This document shows positions 37,103-45,833 of a stretch of 64,000 nucleotides of DNA, piece after piece. The DNA is taken from positions 1-64,000 of the forward strand of contig DFOM01000017.1 in the NCBI GenBank assembly GCA_002376725.1. Direction: 5' to 3'. The DNA comes from Cloacimonetes bacterium UBA3541. GTDB taxonomy: Bacteria; Cloacimonadota; Cloacimonadia; Cloacimonadales; Cloacimonadaceae. The translations under genes and the position numbers were made by a program. Each line of letters begins with the position of its first letter. Position 1 is the stretch's first letter. The notes below the pieces were generated by a model. The model searched no databases. It was not told where the DNA came from and saw nothing but the letters and a program-made list of their open reading frames with translations.

Positions 37103-37888
37103 TCAATTAGCTAAAAAATTATTGTAAGGATAGTCTTCAAGTTTAAGGTCAGGATAATGAACATTATAAAGATATAAACCCTGAGCTGGAGCAGTAAGAA
37201 CAAGTCTTTGTCGTGCATTCTGCTCTTCAAGTATTTGTTTCAGGGTCTCTACTCCTAAACCTTTCTGCGATAAATTGACCATTGTGCCTACAATTCTTCG
37301 CACCATATGGTGCAAAAAGCGGTCTGCTGTAATCTTAAAACCTATTTTCCCCTGTATCTCTTTAATTGTGAAAGATGAGATATTACAGATATGATTGGGA
37401 ATGGCAGGATTATTTTTACTCAGCGATGTAAAGTTATGACTTCCCTTCATAACTTCAGACATAGCTTTCAAATCTTCAATTTTAATTTCTTTCCCGGGAA
37501 TAAACCCGGTATACAATCGGTTTAGGGGAGTTCTTTTCCTTGCTAAAAGATATATATAAGTCCGCGAAGTAGCAGAATAACGAGCATTAAAGGAATCTGC
37601 TACCTGCCATATACCGGTAATTTTTAGGTCTGAAGCAAGTTTACTATTTAAAGCCAGCAGCAACTGCTGGGAAGTCATCTTCCCTTTATAGTCAAAATGT
37701 GCATAATTAGCAATAGCATGCACACCTGCATCCGTGCGACCAGAACCAGTTAAATTAGGATGAGAAATTCCTCTATCTTTCAAAGCTGAAATCAAATCAG
37801 CTTGCACACTTCTTCCCGCAGTCTGAGTTTGCCACCCTCTAAAGTTTGTTCCATCATACATAATCCGCATCAAATATCTGGACATCAT
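37103..37888 (-). CDS. truA: tRNA pseudouridine(38-40) synthase
   Basis: This 261-aa enzyme makes pseudouridine at positions 38-40 in tRNA anticodon arms. RIMYDGTNFRGWQTQ near the start and GSGRTDAGVHAIANYAHF, with the catalytic Asp (RTDAGVHA), identify it. FLHHMVRRIVGTMV is the C-terminal family motif. Two consecutive ATG codons start the frame. It begins 3 bp after the membrane protein gene and is co-directional with hisS. Confidence 0.95.
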   Translation of the reverse strand: MMSRYLMRIMYDGTNFRGWQTQTAGRSVQADLISALKDRGISHPNLTGSGRTDAGVHAIANYAHFDYKGKMTSQQLLLALNSKLASDLKITGIWQVADSFNARYSATSRTYIYLLARKRTPLNRLYTGFIPGKEIKIEDLKAMSEVMKGSHNFTSLSKNNPAIPNHICNISSFTIKEIQGKIGFKITADRFLHHMVRRIVGTMVNLSQKGLGVETLKQILEEQNARQRLVLTAPAQGLYLYNVHYPDLKLEDYPYNNFLAN

Positions 37889-37891
37889 CTG

Positions 37892-38533
37892 CTACCATAT
37901 CATAATCAAAATTATAATGCCGGCAAGTAAAAGTGCTACCAAATTGGCTATAGAAAAAGAGAGATGAGCGTTATTTAAACCTATAGATACTTCAAGCTTA
38001 TCCTCTATTTCTTGAGATTTCTTTAATACATTTGATCCTGCTTCTAAAAAACTATCAAAGATCTCTCCAATAGTGTTCTTCCCTTCTGGTTTATGATTGG
38101 TAAAATAGGAAGTGTAAGCCTGGATATACAAAGAAGTAGCTAATCCGAAATGTACTAGCCATCTTCCCCATTTAAATTTGCGTATATAGCGAGTGTCATT
38201 GATCACTCTTTCTGGAGTTATATTCCCCAGCGCATAAACTCCTGCAAGAATAAAGAATATGACTTTTAAATTAAAGATAGCCAATGCGGGAAATTGAACC
38301 TGAAAAATAGTGCCAAGAATCCAGTAAACAGTAAAGAAAGGAAGACTTACCCTTAAACCTTTTAAGACCTGTTTATAAAGAGAACAATCCAGTAGCATAA
38401 AACTTAGAAAAATACCTATCAATAATAATATCTTTTGCCAGGAAGCTATTATCGCACTTACCAAAGCTAATACTATTATTAATAAACGAAGCCCAAGATG
38501 CTGTTCGCCTAAAACAGATAGCCTGTTTTCCAC
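37892..38533 (-). CDS. Hypothetical membrane protein, weak EcfT-like features
   Basis: This 213-aa protein starts at GTG, sharing one base with the stop of the lipoprotein gene. It has four hydrophobic segments in the first 110 residues, a basic stretch (NDTRYIRKFKWGRWLVHFG), a hydrophilic region and a terminal TM helix. The order loosely recalls EcfT/CbiQ transporter subunits, but the characteristic Ala-Arg-Gly motifs are not evident. I cannot assign a function. Coupling to the TPR lipoprotein gene suggests they act together. Confidence 0.65.
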   Translation of the reverse strand: MENRLSVLGEQHLGLRLLIIVLALVSAIIASWQKILLLIGIFLSFMLLDCSLYKQVLKGLRVSLPFFTVYWILGTIFQVQFPALAIFNLKVIFFILAGVYALGNITPERVINDTRYIRKFKWGRWLVHFGLATSLYIQAYTSYFTNHKPEGKNTIGEIFDSFLEAGSNVLKKSQEIEDKLEVSIGLNNAHLSFSIANLVALLLAGIIILIMIW

Positions 38534-40782
38534 TAAGGTGTCTCATTCGGAATGAAAAATGGGTTTTTCTTGTCCGGTTCTTCTGGAGATTCAGGTTGCG
38601 GAAAAATATATCTATCTGAATTACCGCTCATATTAATACTTTTCCTATCATTTTCTATTTCTAAAGAAGGTGAAGATAGTTCTTCTTGTTGAACTTCAGT
38701 TGTATCTTGAAATTCAGTTTCCGCTGATGAAGTTTCCTTCAATGTATCCAATTCTGCAAAGGATAGAAGTAACTGGTCAAATCTATTCAGCTGGAAATGC
38801 ATTCCATCAAAGAATTTGGCAGTAACAGCGGCATATTCGGTATCGGTTTCGTATTCTAAGACCTCTGAAAGATATGGTTTAGCAGCAGTTGTATCCCTTG
38901 CCTCAAAGGTATAATACCATCCCAAACGGAAATTAGCTTTCAGCCTAATCTCTGGATAGTTAGAGTTGACCAGTTCATTCAATATAACCAGCATAGAATC
39001 TGGCGAAGTTTCCGCATATCCCAGCGCCTTTTCCAACAATAAATATTGCTCTTCTTCAATGGGGTCTATTAAATGAATAGGTTTTCCGGAAAGCATTTGC
39101 TCCAGAGCCCTGGTATATTTATTAGCTGGATATTCTTCGCTCATCCTACTATATAGAGCTTGTATCTGTTCAGTACTACCAGGGATTTTTTGGTAAACAA
39201 CAGCTTGTGAAAATAAAGCTTGGGGGATAATCTCGTTTTCATACCGTTCTAAAATTTCATTTAAAGAAACTAGACGGTCCTGATTACTTTTAAGTTCAGT
39301 TTGAAGAGCAATTAACGATTGTTCCAGTATTGTTCTTTGCTCAATAGGATTTATTGCTTCTTCTTCAACCATTAAACTATCCGAGACGGTTAAATAATCC
39401 ATATTATCTGCTATGGATAAACTATCTGCAGCCGTCAGAGAATCCTGAGGAGCAATTTCCATTTGGGTAAAAGAGTAATTTAAACTATCCTCTTCCGAGA
39501 TAGCTGGTAAATTTTCTATTAAAGCAGATAGCGAATCTATGCTACTTTGCTGTTCAGAAATAATATTTATCAATGAATCCCTTCGGGCTGTAATTATACT
39601 TTTTGTGTCAATGAGATGTTGATACATCATTATAGCAGAATCGGGAAGAGCAAATTGATTCAGATAATATTCCGCTGCGGTCATATAATAATCTATTACA
39701 TCCTGAAGTTTTTGTTCTGGATCAAGATTAGCATTATTTTGCAGAAAATTTATAGAGGTAGCCTTTTTTTGTGCAATATCCGCAAATTCTGAATTAGCAA
39801 ATTCGGTTCGCACTTTATTGTATGCAGACATTGCTTTGGCAAGGTCACCACCCTGGTAAAAATAATACTCTCCCAGATAGTAATTTGCCTCAGCTGAACT
39901 TTGAGTGCGAGGATAGGATTTAGTGATGTCTGCCACTTCTGCAATACCTTGTTCAGCATCACCACGAGCAAACAGTAGACGCGCTTTTAAAACTCGTGCC
40001 TGGGCAATTTTATCAGGGCGATTTTCATCCTTTAATAGCTTCTGTAAAGTCTTCCAGCTGGCATCATAGTCACCAAGATAGAACTGATTTAAAGCTATAT
40101 AATATCGAGCTTCCAGTTTAAGTGACTGAGGTATACGGGGATCTCGGGCTATCTTTTCAAATTCACTTAAAGATTTAGCATAATCTTTTTGAATAAAGTA
40201 GTTTTTACCAAAAGTGAAGAAGGCTTCACGATATTCTTTAGATTTGGGATAGTTAGTTATTAGTTTTTCAAGCCAATATTGGGCTTTTATATAATTCTTA
40301 TCTTCTATTTCAAATTCTGCTAGAGTTAAAAGTGCACGAGGATGCAGTTTCTTCTGTTCAGGATTGAGAATAAATTCTTCCAGAATTTTAGTAGCCTCTT
40401 CTTTCTGGTTTATCTCACGATAGACTTTTGCCAGATAAATATGTGCCTCTCCCCAGTAAGGACTATCAGGAAAGTTATTTATTAAAGCTTCAAATTGGTC
40501 TTTAGCTTGAAACGCACTGTTCCCTTTATAATAAAGAGCACAAGCCATTAAAAAAAGAGCATCATCAGCTTCTTTACCAGGATCGGGACGGCTGAGAATA
40601 ATACCACATTTCTTTATAGCCTTAGTGTATTCTTCAACTGCTTGATTATTCGGTCTACCATTAGCATTGAGAGGTCTTGATTGAGCTAATTTATAATATT
40701 TACGAGCATTATATAGAGTATTAGTCTCCATACATCCCGTAAGTATTAGGAGAATAATCAGCAAGGTAAAATATCTTTTCAT
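38533..40782 (-). CDS. TPR-repeat outer-membrane lipoprotein
   Basis: This 749-aa protein has a lipobox (ILLILTGC, Cys near 17). TPR/Sel1-like repeats fill about 40-370 (for example FPDSPYWGEAHIYLAKVYRE and YPRTQSSAEANYYLGEYYF). A Ser/Asp/Leu-rich coiled-coil-like part spans about 390-520, more TPR-like helices come after 560, and the C-terminus is disordered, acidic and Pro-rich. The N-terminal half resembles BamD/YbgF-type tol-pal proteins, but it is much longer. It heads the group lipoprotein, membrane protein, truA, hisS. Confidence 0.8.
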   Translation of the reverse strand: MKRYFTLLIILLILTGCMETNTLYNARKYYKLAQSRPLNANGRPNNQAVEEYTKAIKKCGIILSRPDPGKEADDALFLMACALYYKGNSAFQAKDQFEALINNFPDSPYWGEAHIYLAKVYREINQKEEATKILEEFILNPEQKKLHPRALLTLAEFEIEDKNYIKAQYWLEKLITNYPKSKEYREAFFTFGKNYFIQKDYAKSLSEFEKIARDPRIPQSLKLEARYYIALNQFYLGDYDASWKTLQKLLKDENRPDKIAQARVLKARLLFARGDAEQGIAEVADITKSYPRTQSSAEANYYLGEYYFYQGGDLAKAMSAYNKVRTEFANSEFADIAQKKATSINFLQNNANLDPEQKLQDVIDYYMTAAEYYLNQFALPDSAIMMYQHLIDTKSIITARRDSLINIISEQQSSIDSLSALIENLPAISEEDSLNYSFTQMEIAPQDSLTAADSLSIADNMDYLTVSDSLMVEEEAINPIEQRTILEQSLIALQTELKSNQDRLVSLNEILERYENEIIPQALFSQAVVYQKIPGSTEQIQALYSRMSEEYPANKYTRALEQMLSGKPIHLIDPIEEEQYLLLEKALGYAETSPDSMLVILNELVNSNYPEIRLKANFRLGWYYTFEARDTTAAKPYLSEVLEYETDTEYAAVTAKFFDGMHFQLNRFDQLLLSFAELDTLKETSSAETEFQDTTEVQQEELSSPSLEIENDRKSINMSGNSDRYIFPQPESPEEPDKKNPFFIPNETP

Positions 40783-40813
40783 ACTATCTTTCTGTGTCTC
40801 AATCTATTATTTG

Positions 40814-42343
40814 TCAATATAAATTTATTCCGCAGTCCTGCACAATTTGCAAAAGAGTCGGTTTCTTCAAGAAATTAACTGCAGTATTTAAATCTGGATA
40901 GGTGATGCGGTCTTCTTGAAGAGTAGGGACAACTTGACGGAAGCTTGATTTTACTTTTTCCAACACTGAAGAAGAGTGAATATCTCGCTGGTCTAATGCT
41001 TGAGCTGCAATCATAAGCTCTATTGCCAGAACTGTTCGCACATTTTCTACTACTTGAATTAATTTATTTGCAGAAATTGAACCCATACTAACGAAATCTT
41101 CCTGATTAGCAGAAGTAGGAATGTTATCAACACAAGCTGGATGAGCCAGTACTCTGTTTTCCGAAACCAGCGATGCAGCAGTAAGTTGCACAATCATATA
41201 TCCTGAATCAATACCAGGACGCAAAGCCAGAAAAGGAGTTAAGCCCCGATTAAGTGTTGGATTTAACATTTGTTCTATCCTTCTTTCCGAGATAGATGCT
41301 AGTTCCGTTAGCGCTATAGCTAAGGTGTCTAAAGAAATTGCCAGCGGTTCACCGTGAAAGTTTCCTCCTGATATAACCTTTTCTTCATCAGGAAAAATGA
41401 GAGGATTATCCGTAGCCGAATTTATTTCTACCTCCAACACAGATCTTACATAATTAATAGCATCTCTGACCGCTCCATGAACTTGAGGTGTGCATCTTAG
41501 GCTATAGGGATCTTGGACATTTTCACAATTGCGATGAGATTCCCGTAACGGACTATTTTCCATTAAATTACTAATATTGTTTGCGCTGGCTAACTGACCT
41601 TTATGTGGACGTAATCTATGAACCAATTCATCAAAAGCTGAAGGCGTTCCTTTCAAAGCATCAATTGTGCAAGAAGCTATTATATCGGCATACTTACATA
41701 ATCTTTCTGCTTCTAAAAGATTTAATACACCCAGAGCAGTCATCACTTGAGTTCCATTATTCAAGGCAAGTCCTTCCTTGGCGTACAATTGCACCGGTTT
41801 AATACCAGCTTTTTGCATAGCTTCAGCACCAGGTATAATTTTACCTCTAAACTCTGCTTCACCTTCTCCTATAAGTGTTAGTGCAAGATGAGAAAGCGGA
41901 GAAAGGTCTCCACTTGCCCCTACAGAACCTCTCATAGGTATCAAAGGATGAACACCTTTATTTAACATATCAACTAAAGTCTGTAAAGTATCCCATCGGA
42001 TTCCAGAATATCCTTTCGCTAATACATTTATACGAAGAAGCATAATTGCCCGAGTTTGTTCTACAGTATAAGCCGGTCCTACGCTTGTAGAATGACTGCG
42101 AATTAAATTGATTTGCAATTCATTAATGTTGTCTTTAGGTATAGCTACAGAACTTAGCTTTCCAAAACCAGTATTTAATCCATATACGCGATCACCTTTT
42201 TCTATTATCTTTTCCACATACTCTCTGCATTTTTTAACTTTTTGAATACTGGTTTCAGTCAATGCGATAGGAGTGTGCTTGAAAGCAACCTCTTCTATCT
42301 CTTCCAAGTTTAAACTGTTTCCATCAATATAAATTGTAGACAT
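40814..42343 (-). CDS. hutH: Histidine ammonia-lyase
   Basis: This 509-aa enzyme deaminates histidine to urocanate, the first step of histidine catabolism. The MIO cofactor forms from A143-S144-G145 in GSVGASGDLSPLSH; Y54 in YGLNTGFG is the catalytic base. The family tail motifs GNFHGEPLA and SANQEDFVSMG are present. A related aromatic lyase is possible, but length and motifs favour HutH. No hutU, hutI or hutG is adjacent. A canonical promoter and a leader dyad lie upstream; SD GGAAGG. It fits amino-acid fermentation. Confidence 0.93.
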   Translation of the reverse strand: MSTIYIDGNSLNLEEIEEVAFKHTPIALTETSIQKVKKCREYVEKIIEKGDRVYGLNTGFGKLSSVAIPKDNINELQINLIRSHSTSVGPAYTVEQTRAIMLLRINVLAKGYSGIRWDTLQTLVDMLNKGVHPLIPMRGSVGASGDLSPLSHLALTLIGEGEAEFRGKIIPGAEAMQKAGIKPVQLYAKEGLALNNGTQVMTALGVLNLLEAERLCKYADIIASCTIDALKGTPSAFDELVHRLRPHKGQLASANNISNLMENSPLRESHRNCENVQDPYSLRCTPQVHGAVRDAINYVRSVLEVEINSATDNPLIFPDEEKVISGGNFHGEPLAISLDTLAIALTELASISERRIEQMLNPTLNRGLTPFLALRPGIDSGYMIVQLTAASLVSENRVLAHPACVDNIPTSANQEDFVSMGSISANKLIQVVENVRTVLAIELMIAAQALDQRDIHSSSVLEKVKSSFRQVVPTLQEDRITYPDLNTAVNFLKKPTLLQIVQDCGINLY

Positions 42344-42365
42344 TAACCTTCCTTCCCATATTCTC

Positions 42366-42395
42366 CTACAACATTAGAACCAAACTTTGTTGTAG
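42366..42395. promoter_or_regulatory. 8-bp dyad in the hutH leader
   Basis: CTACAACA (42366-42373) and TGTTGTAG (42388-42395) form a perfect inverted repeat with a 14-base gap. It lies between the -10 region and the ribosome-binding site of hutH, where a repressor would block transcription, or an RNA hairpin would form. Confidence 0.6.
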
Positions 42396-42413
42396 ACAGA
42401 AGTAATTTAATGC

Positions 42414-42442
42414 ATAATATTTATAATTAGCTTTTTTGTCAA
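42414..42442 (-). promoter_or_regulatory. Canonical sigma70-like promoter of hutH
   Basis: On the minus strand TTGACA (42442-42437) is followed by a 17-base spacer and TATTAT (42419-42414). Transcription would start near 42407, giving a leader of about 65 nt with the dyad inside it. Confidence 0.65.
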
Positions 42443-42862
42443 ACCTCAAGTCGTATGATATAAGCTTGAAAGTTGATGATTAGAGAAAATAATAAATAAC
42501 TTCATTTGCTTTAAAACAATATAATTTAAAGTATACTCTCTATATTTAAATTCATCACTCTATATTAGTTATTTTTATAGCTCAATCCACCAAGAACAAG
42601 TAAAATTATATACAATTGAGTTTTTTCGCCTGATTTGAATTTTATATTCCCAGCTTTTTACACCAGTTTTCATTTAAGCTATTCCTCTATTAAAGAAGAT
42701 ATAATAATTTTTTTTCTTACATTAATAAGATAATAGAAATAAAGAGGTTGTAACTACTTTATGACCTGATAAGCCTATAATTTGAAATTAAATTATTGAC
42801 AGAATAGGCAGAGTTTAAAATTAAGGTAAAATAATATGTAAATTGTCTAAAGTGTATAGCCC

Positions 42863-42886
42863 AAGTCCCTATTTTTGCAGGGGCTT
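42863..42886 (+). other. Leader hairpin upstream of the S10 operon
   Basis: AAGTCCCT (42863-42870) and AGGGGCTT (42879-42886) pair over 8 bp with one G-T pair, loop ATTTTTGC. It ends 12 bases before the SD of the leader ORF. It may be part of a ribosomal-protein-responsive RNA element. Confidence 0.5.
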
Positions 42887-42906
42887 ATAGTTCTTTAGGA
42901 GGAACA

Positions 42907-43083
42907 ATGATATCCTGTTTGCAGGATACTTTTCAAAGTATCAACGAGGAAAAAGTGCAAACTTTTTTTCCTATAAACCCAAAAACAGTTTTAGCCAGTG
43001 AGATCCTGCGAGGAAAAGAAATGCCAGATAAGGTTTTTTTCCTCTCAGAGGGATATTTATGGTCTGAAAACAGGGAGGAATAA
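42907..43083 (+). CDS. 58-aa leader ORF upstream of rpsJ
   Basis: An ATG with a strong SD (TTTAGGAGGAACA before it) opens a 58-codon frame, product starting MISCLQDTFQSINEEK and ending YLWSENREE. Its TAA (43081-43083) abuts the TTG start of rpsJ, and the rpsJ SD (GGGAGG) lies within its last codons. I recognise no family, and it has no signal peptide or membrane segment. It may be a translated leader peptide coupled to rpsJ, or chance coding within a structured leader. The start region overlaps two alternative hairpins (42911-42928 and 42925-42942). Confidence 0.5.
   Translation: MISCLQDTFQSINEEKVQTFFPINPKTVLASEILRGKEMPDKVFFLSEGYLWSENREE
42911..42967 (+). other. Mutually exclusive hairpins in the rpsJ leader
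   Basis: TATCCTG-TTTG-CAGGATA (42911-42928) is a perfect 7-bp hairpin. GATACTTT-TC-AAAGTATC (42925-42942) is another; the two share GATA at 42925-42928, so only one can form. A third, AAAAAGT-GCAA-ACTTTTT (42950-42967), follows with extra Ts. The layout resembles an attenuator or translational switch (inference). Confidence 0.5.
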
Positions 43084-43416
43084 TTGAGCAAAGGTAATTT
43101 TGATAATCGCATTAGAATTAAACTAAAAGCTTATGACCATCGTTTGTTAGATCAATCGGTGGCAGAAATTGTGAAAAGCACCCGTAACACTGGTGCAAAA
43201 GTCGTTGGACCTATTCCTCTTCCTACTGATAGGACCATATATACTGTTTTACGTTCTCCACATGTGGACAAGAAATCTCAGGACCAATTTCAAATGTTGG
43301 TACATAAGAGATTGATTGATATTTTGAATCCCACTCAGCAAACCACTAATGCTTTAAAGAAGCTTAGCTTGCCTGCAGGTGTCCATGTGGAAATTAAAGC
43401 TAACACAAGGAGCTAA
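43084..43416 (+). CDS. rpsJ: Ribosomal protein S10
   Basis: This 110-aa 30S head protein also joins NusB in antitermination complexes. It starts at TTG with SD GGGAGG five bases upstream; the frame reads SKGNFDNRIRIKLKAYDH. VVGPIPLPTDRTIYTVLRSP is the conserved loop and strand. First gene of the S10 operon; the stop of the 58-codon leader ORF touches its start. rplC follows after 2 bp. Confidence 0.96.
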   Translation: MSKGNFDNRIRIKLKAYDHRLLDQSVAEIVKSTRNTGAKVVGPIPLPTDRTIYTVLRSPHVDKKSQDQFQMLVHKRLIDILNPTQQTTNALKKLSLPAGVHVEIKANTRS

Positions 43417-43418
43417 CG

Positions 43419-44051
43419 ATGCTTGGATTAATTGGTAAGAAAATAGGTATGACCCAAATTTTTGACCCGGACGGGAAGGTTATTCCCGTAACGGTTATTC
43501 AAGCAGGACCCTGTAGAGTTGTCTACAAGCGTAGCAAAGCTAAAGAGGGTTATGATGCTCTGCAGTTAGGTTATGAAGAAATAGAGGAAAAAAGAAGCAA
43601 TCGCCCTAAGATTGGACATTTTAAGAAAAATGGAACTCCCATATATCGTCATCTCAGGGAATTCCGCCCTTCTTTGGGTCAAAAAATTGAAGATATAGAA
43701 GTAGGCACTGAATTGAAAGTGGATATTTTTCAGCCCAATGAAAAGGTGAGCATCAGTTCCCATTCTAAAGGACGTGGCTTTACAGGTGTAATGAAACGTC
43801 ATGGATTTGCCGGTTTTATGAGCTCACATGGAGTGCACGAATCTTTCCGTGGTCCAGGCTCAATAGGTCAGTGTGCTCAGCCTTCTCGTGTATTTAAAGG
43901 ATTGAAAATGGCTGGACATCATGGAAATCAGAAAGTGACAGTTCGGCATCTCAAGATTGTAAAAGTTGATCCCGAACAAAATCTGATTATGGTAAAAGGT
44001 GCAGTGCCGGGACATCGTAATTCATTGGTCACAATCCATAAGGAATCATAG
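43419..44051 (+). CDS. rplC: Ribosomal protein L3
   Basis: This 210-aa large-subunit protein reaches toward the peptidyl-transferase centre. LGLIGKKIGMTQIF at the start and the conserved extension HGVHESFRGPGSIGQ, near residue 140, identify it; the Gln in this loop is methylated in E. coli. It is 2 bp after rpsJ and 9 bp before rplD, with SD AAGGAG. Confidence 0.97.
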   Translation: MLGLIGKKIGMTQIFDPDGKVIPVTVIQAGPCRVVYKRSKAKEGYDALQLGYEEIEEKRSNRPKIGHFKKNGTPIYRHLREFRPSLGQKIEDIEVGTELKVDIFQPNEKVSISSHSKGRGFTGVMKRHGFAGFMSSHGVHESFRGPGSIGQCAQPSRVFKGLKMAGHHGNQKVTVRHLKIVKVDPEQNLIMVKGAVPGHRNSLVTIHKES

Positions 44052-44060
44052 GAAAAAACA

Positions 44061-44696
44061 ATGGCAACAGCAATAAAATTTAACTCCACTGGCGAAAAGA
44101 TTGATGAGATAGAGCTACCAGCCCAGATTTTTGAGGTAGATGTAAATTCCCCAAAAGTTCTGTTGAATGAAGTAGTTACTATGTATTTGCGTAATCAGCG
44201 TCAGGGTACAGTTCAAAAGAAGAATCGTGCAATGACCGCGGGTAGCACTCGCAAAATATATCGCCAAAAAGGAACGGGTAGAGCCAGACAAGGCTCTAAT
44301 AGAAGTCCTATTCGTGTTCATGGTGGTCGTGCTTTCGCTATTTTGCCTAAAGATTGGTATCGTCCTATTCCTAAGAAAAAGAAAAGGCTCGCACTTAAAG
44401 TTGCATTAACTGATAGAGCAAGAGACGGACGTATCTTTGTTATTGAATCTTTTGATTTTACCGAACCGGATACCAAAAAGGCTCGCGAAATTCTGAATAA
44501 AATCATTCCAGATAAAGGATGGAAATTAGTGGTAACAGATGGGCACCATTTCCCAACTATTAAATCCTTCAAAAATCTACCAGATGTTATGACTGACCGA
44601 GCTGACAGTCTCTATGCTTACGAAATATTAAAGAGTCATTACATCGTGATGACTCAAGATGCTCTCAACAAAGTTGAGGAGGTATTCAGCAAATGA
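44061..44696 (+). CDS. rplD: Ribosomal protein L4
   Basis: This 211-aa protein has the long loop that lines the peptide exit tunnel, visible as YRQKGTGRARQGSNRSPI. In E. coli, L4 represses the S10 operon by binding its leader, which makes it the natural candidate regulator for the structured leader seen here (inference). Its stop overlaps the rplW start (ATGA). Confidence 0.97.
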   Translation: MATAIKFNSTGEKIDEIELPAQIFEVDVNSPKVLLNEVVTMYLRNQRQGTVQKKNRAMTAGSTRKIYRQKGTGRARQGSNRSPIRVHGGRAFAILPKDWYRPIPKKKKRLALKVALTDRARDGRIFVIESFDFTEPDTKKAREILNKIIPDKGWKLVVTDGHHFPTIKSFKNLPDVMTDRADSLYAYEILKSHYIVMTQDALNKVEEVFSK

Positions 44697-44980
44697 TACA
44701 TCCGAGAAATATAATTATCTCGCCTATCATCACGGAGAAAAGTGAGAAATTGGCACGAGACAATAATATGTATACTTTCAAAGTAAGCATCAATGCCAAT
44801 AAAATAGAGATTAAGAAAGCTATTGAAAGAATTTTCTCCGTTAAAGTTTTGGATGTAAATACCGTTAGAATGCTCGGAAAACCAAAAAGTCTGGGTAAAT
44901 ATAACGGAAAACGTCCAGATTGGAAAAAAGCAATAATCACCCTCAGAGAAGGTGATAGAATTGCCGATTTTGAGATCTAA
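44693..44980 (+). CDS. rplW: Ribosomal protein L23
   Basis: This 95-aa protein sits at the exit of the peptide tunnel and docks trigger factor and SRP. PIITEKSEKLARDNNMYTF at the start and LGKPKSLGKYNGKRPDWKK near the end are family features. It overlaps rplD by 4 bases and lies 10 bp before rplB. Confidence 0.96.
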   Translation: MIHPRNIIISPIITEKSEKLARDNNMYTFKVSINANKIEIKKAIERIFSVKVLDVNTVRMLGKPKSLGKYNGKRPDWKKAIITLREGDRIADFEI

Positions 44981-44990
44981 GGAGAAGACA

Positions 44991-45821
44991 ATGGCTATTA
45001 AGAAATATAAACCAATTACTCCATCTCTCAGATTTCGTACCGGATATACTTTTAAAGAGTTAACTAAGAAAAAACCGGAAAAGTCCTTGATTAAACCGAT
45101 ACATAAAACCGCAGGCAGAAATAACAGCGGAAGAATCACTTGTCGTCATCGGGGTGGTGGACATCGTCGTCATTACCGTATTATTGACTATAAAAGAGAT
45201 AAATTTGGTATTCCAGCTAAAGTAGCTGCAATAGAATATGACCCTAACCGCACTGCTAGAATTGCTTTGTTGCATTATGTAGATGGTGAAAAACGTTATA
45301 TCATTGCTCCCGAAGGTTTGCAAGTTGGCACTAAAGTTATGTCTGGTCCTGAGGCAGAAATTGCTCTAGGTAATGCAATTCCTCTGGAAAGAATACCATT
45401 AGGAGCTATAGTTCACAACATTGAATTGAAAAGAGGTAAGGGTGGCCAAATTGCTCGTTCTGCAGGAGCTTTTGCGCAAGTAGTAGCTAAAGATGGAGAT
45501 TATGTGCATGTAAAGATGCCCTCCAATGATATACATCTAATACGTAAAGAATGTTTAGCTACTATTGGACAAGTAAGCAATATTGAACACAATCTAGTGC
45601 ATATAGGAAAAGCTGGAAGAAATCGCTGGAAAGGTATTCGTCCCAGTGTTCGTGGTGTTGCTATGAATCCTATAGACCATCCTATGGGAGGAGGAGAAGG
45701 AAAATCCTCTGGTGGAAGACATCCTGTTTCTCCCTGGGGTAAACCTGCTAAGGGTGGAAAAACTCGTAAACCTCATAAGTATTCCGATAAATATATCGTG
45801 AAAGCAGTTAAGAAGAAATAA
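44991..45821 (+). CDS. rplB: Ribosomal protein L2
   Basis: I use the ATG at 44991 with SD AAGGAG, giving MAIKKYKPITPSLRFRT; the longer frame from 44952 would lie inside rplW. The 276-aa protein is one of the core proteins near the peptidyl-transferase centre. NPIDHPMGGGEGKSSGGRHP contains the conserved His of that region, followed by a basic tail. Confidence 0.98.
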   Translation: MAIKKYKPITPSLRFRTGYTFKELTKKKPEKSLIKPIHKTAGRNNSGRITCRHRGGGHRRHYRIIDYKRDKFGIPAKVAAIEYDPNRTARIALLHYVDGEKRYIIAPEGLQVGTKVMSGPEAEIALGNAIPLERIPLGAIVHNIELKRGKGGQIARSAGAFAQVVAKDGDYVHVKMPSNDIHLIRKECLATIGQVSNIEHNLVHIGKAGRNRWKGIRPSVRGVAMNPIDHPMGGGEGKSSGGRHPVSPWGKPAKGGKTRKPHKYSDKYIVKAVKKK

Positions 45822-45833
45822 GGGAAGGAAATA

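Larger units (their letters stand above)
42344..42906. other. Intergenic region between hutH and the rpsJ leader
   Basis: This AT-rich divergent region carries the hutH promoter and dyad at its left end, and at its right end a TTGACA (42796-42801), TTTAAA (42814-42819) after 12 bases, and a leader hairpin (42863-42886). I see no gene between 42450 and 42780. Confidence 0.6.

Noticed and set aside
44654..45139. 161-codon minus-strand frame within rplW and rplB
   Set aside because: It is the antisense shadow of strongly conserved ribosomal genes.
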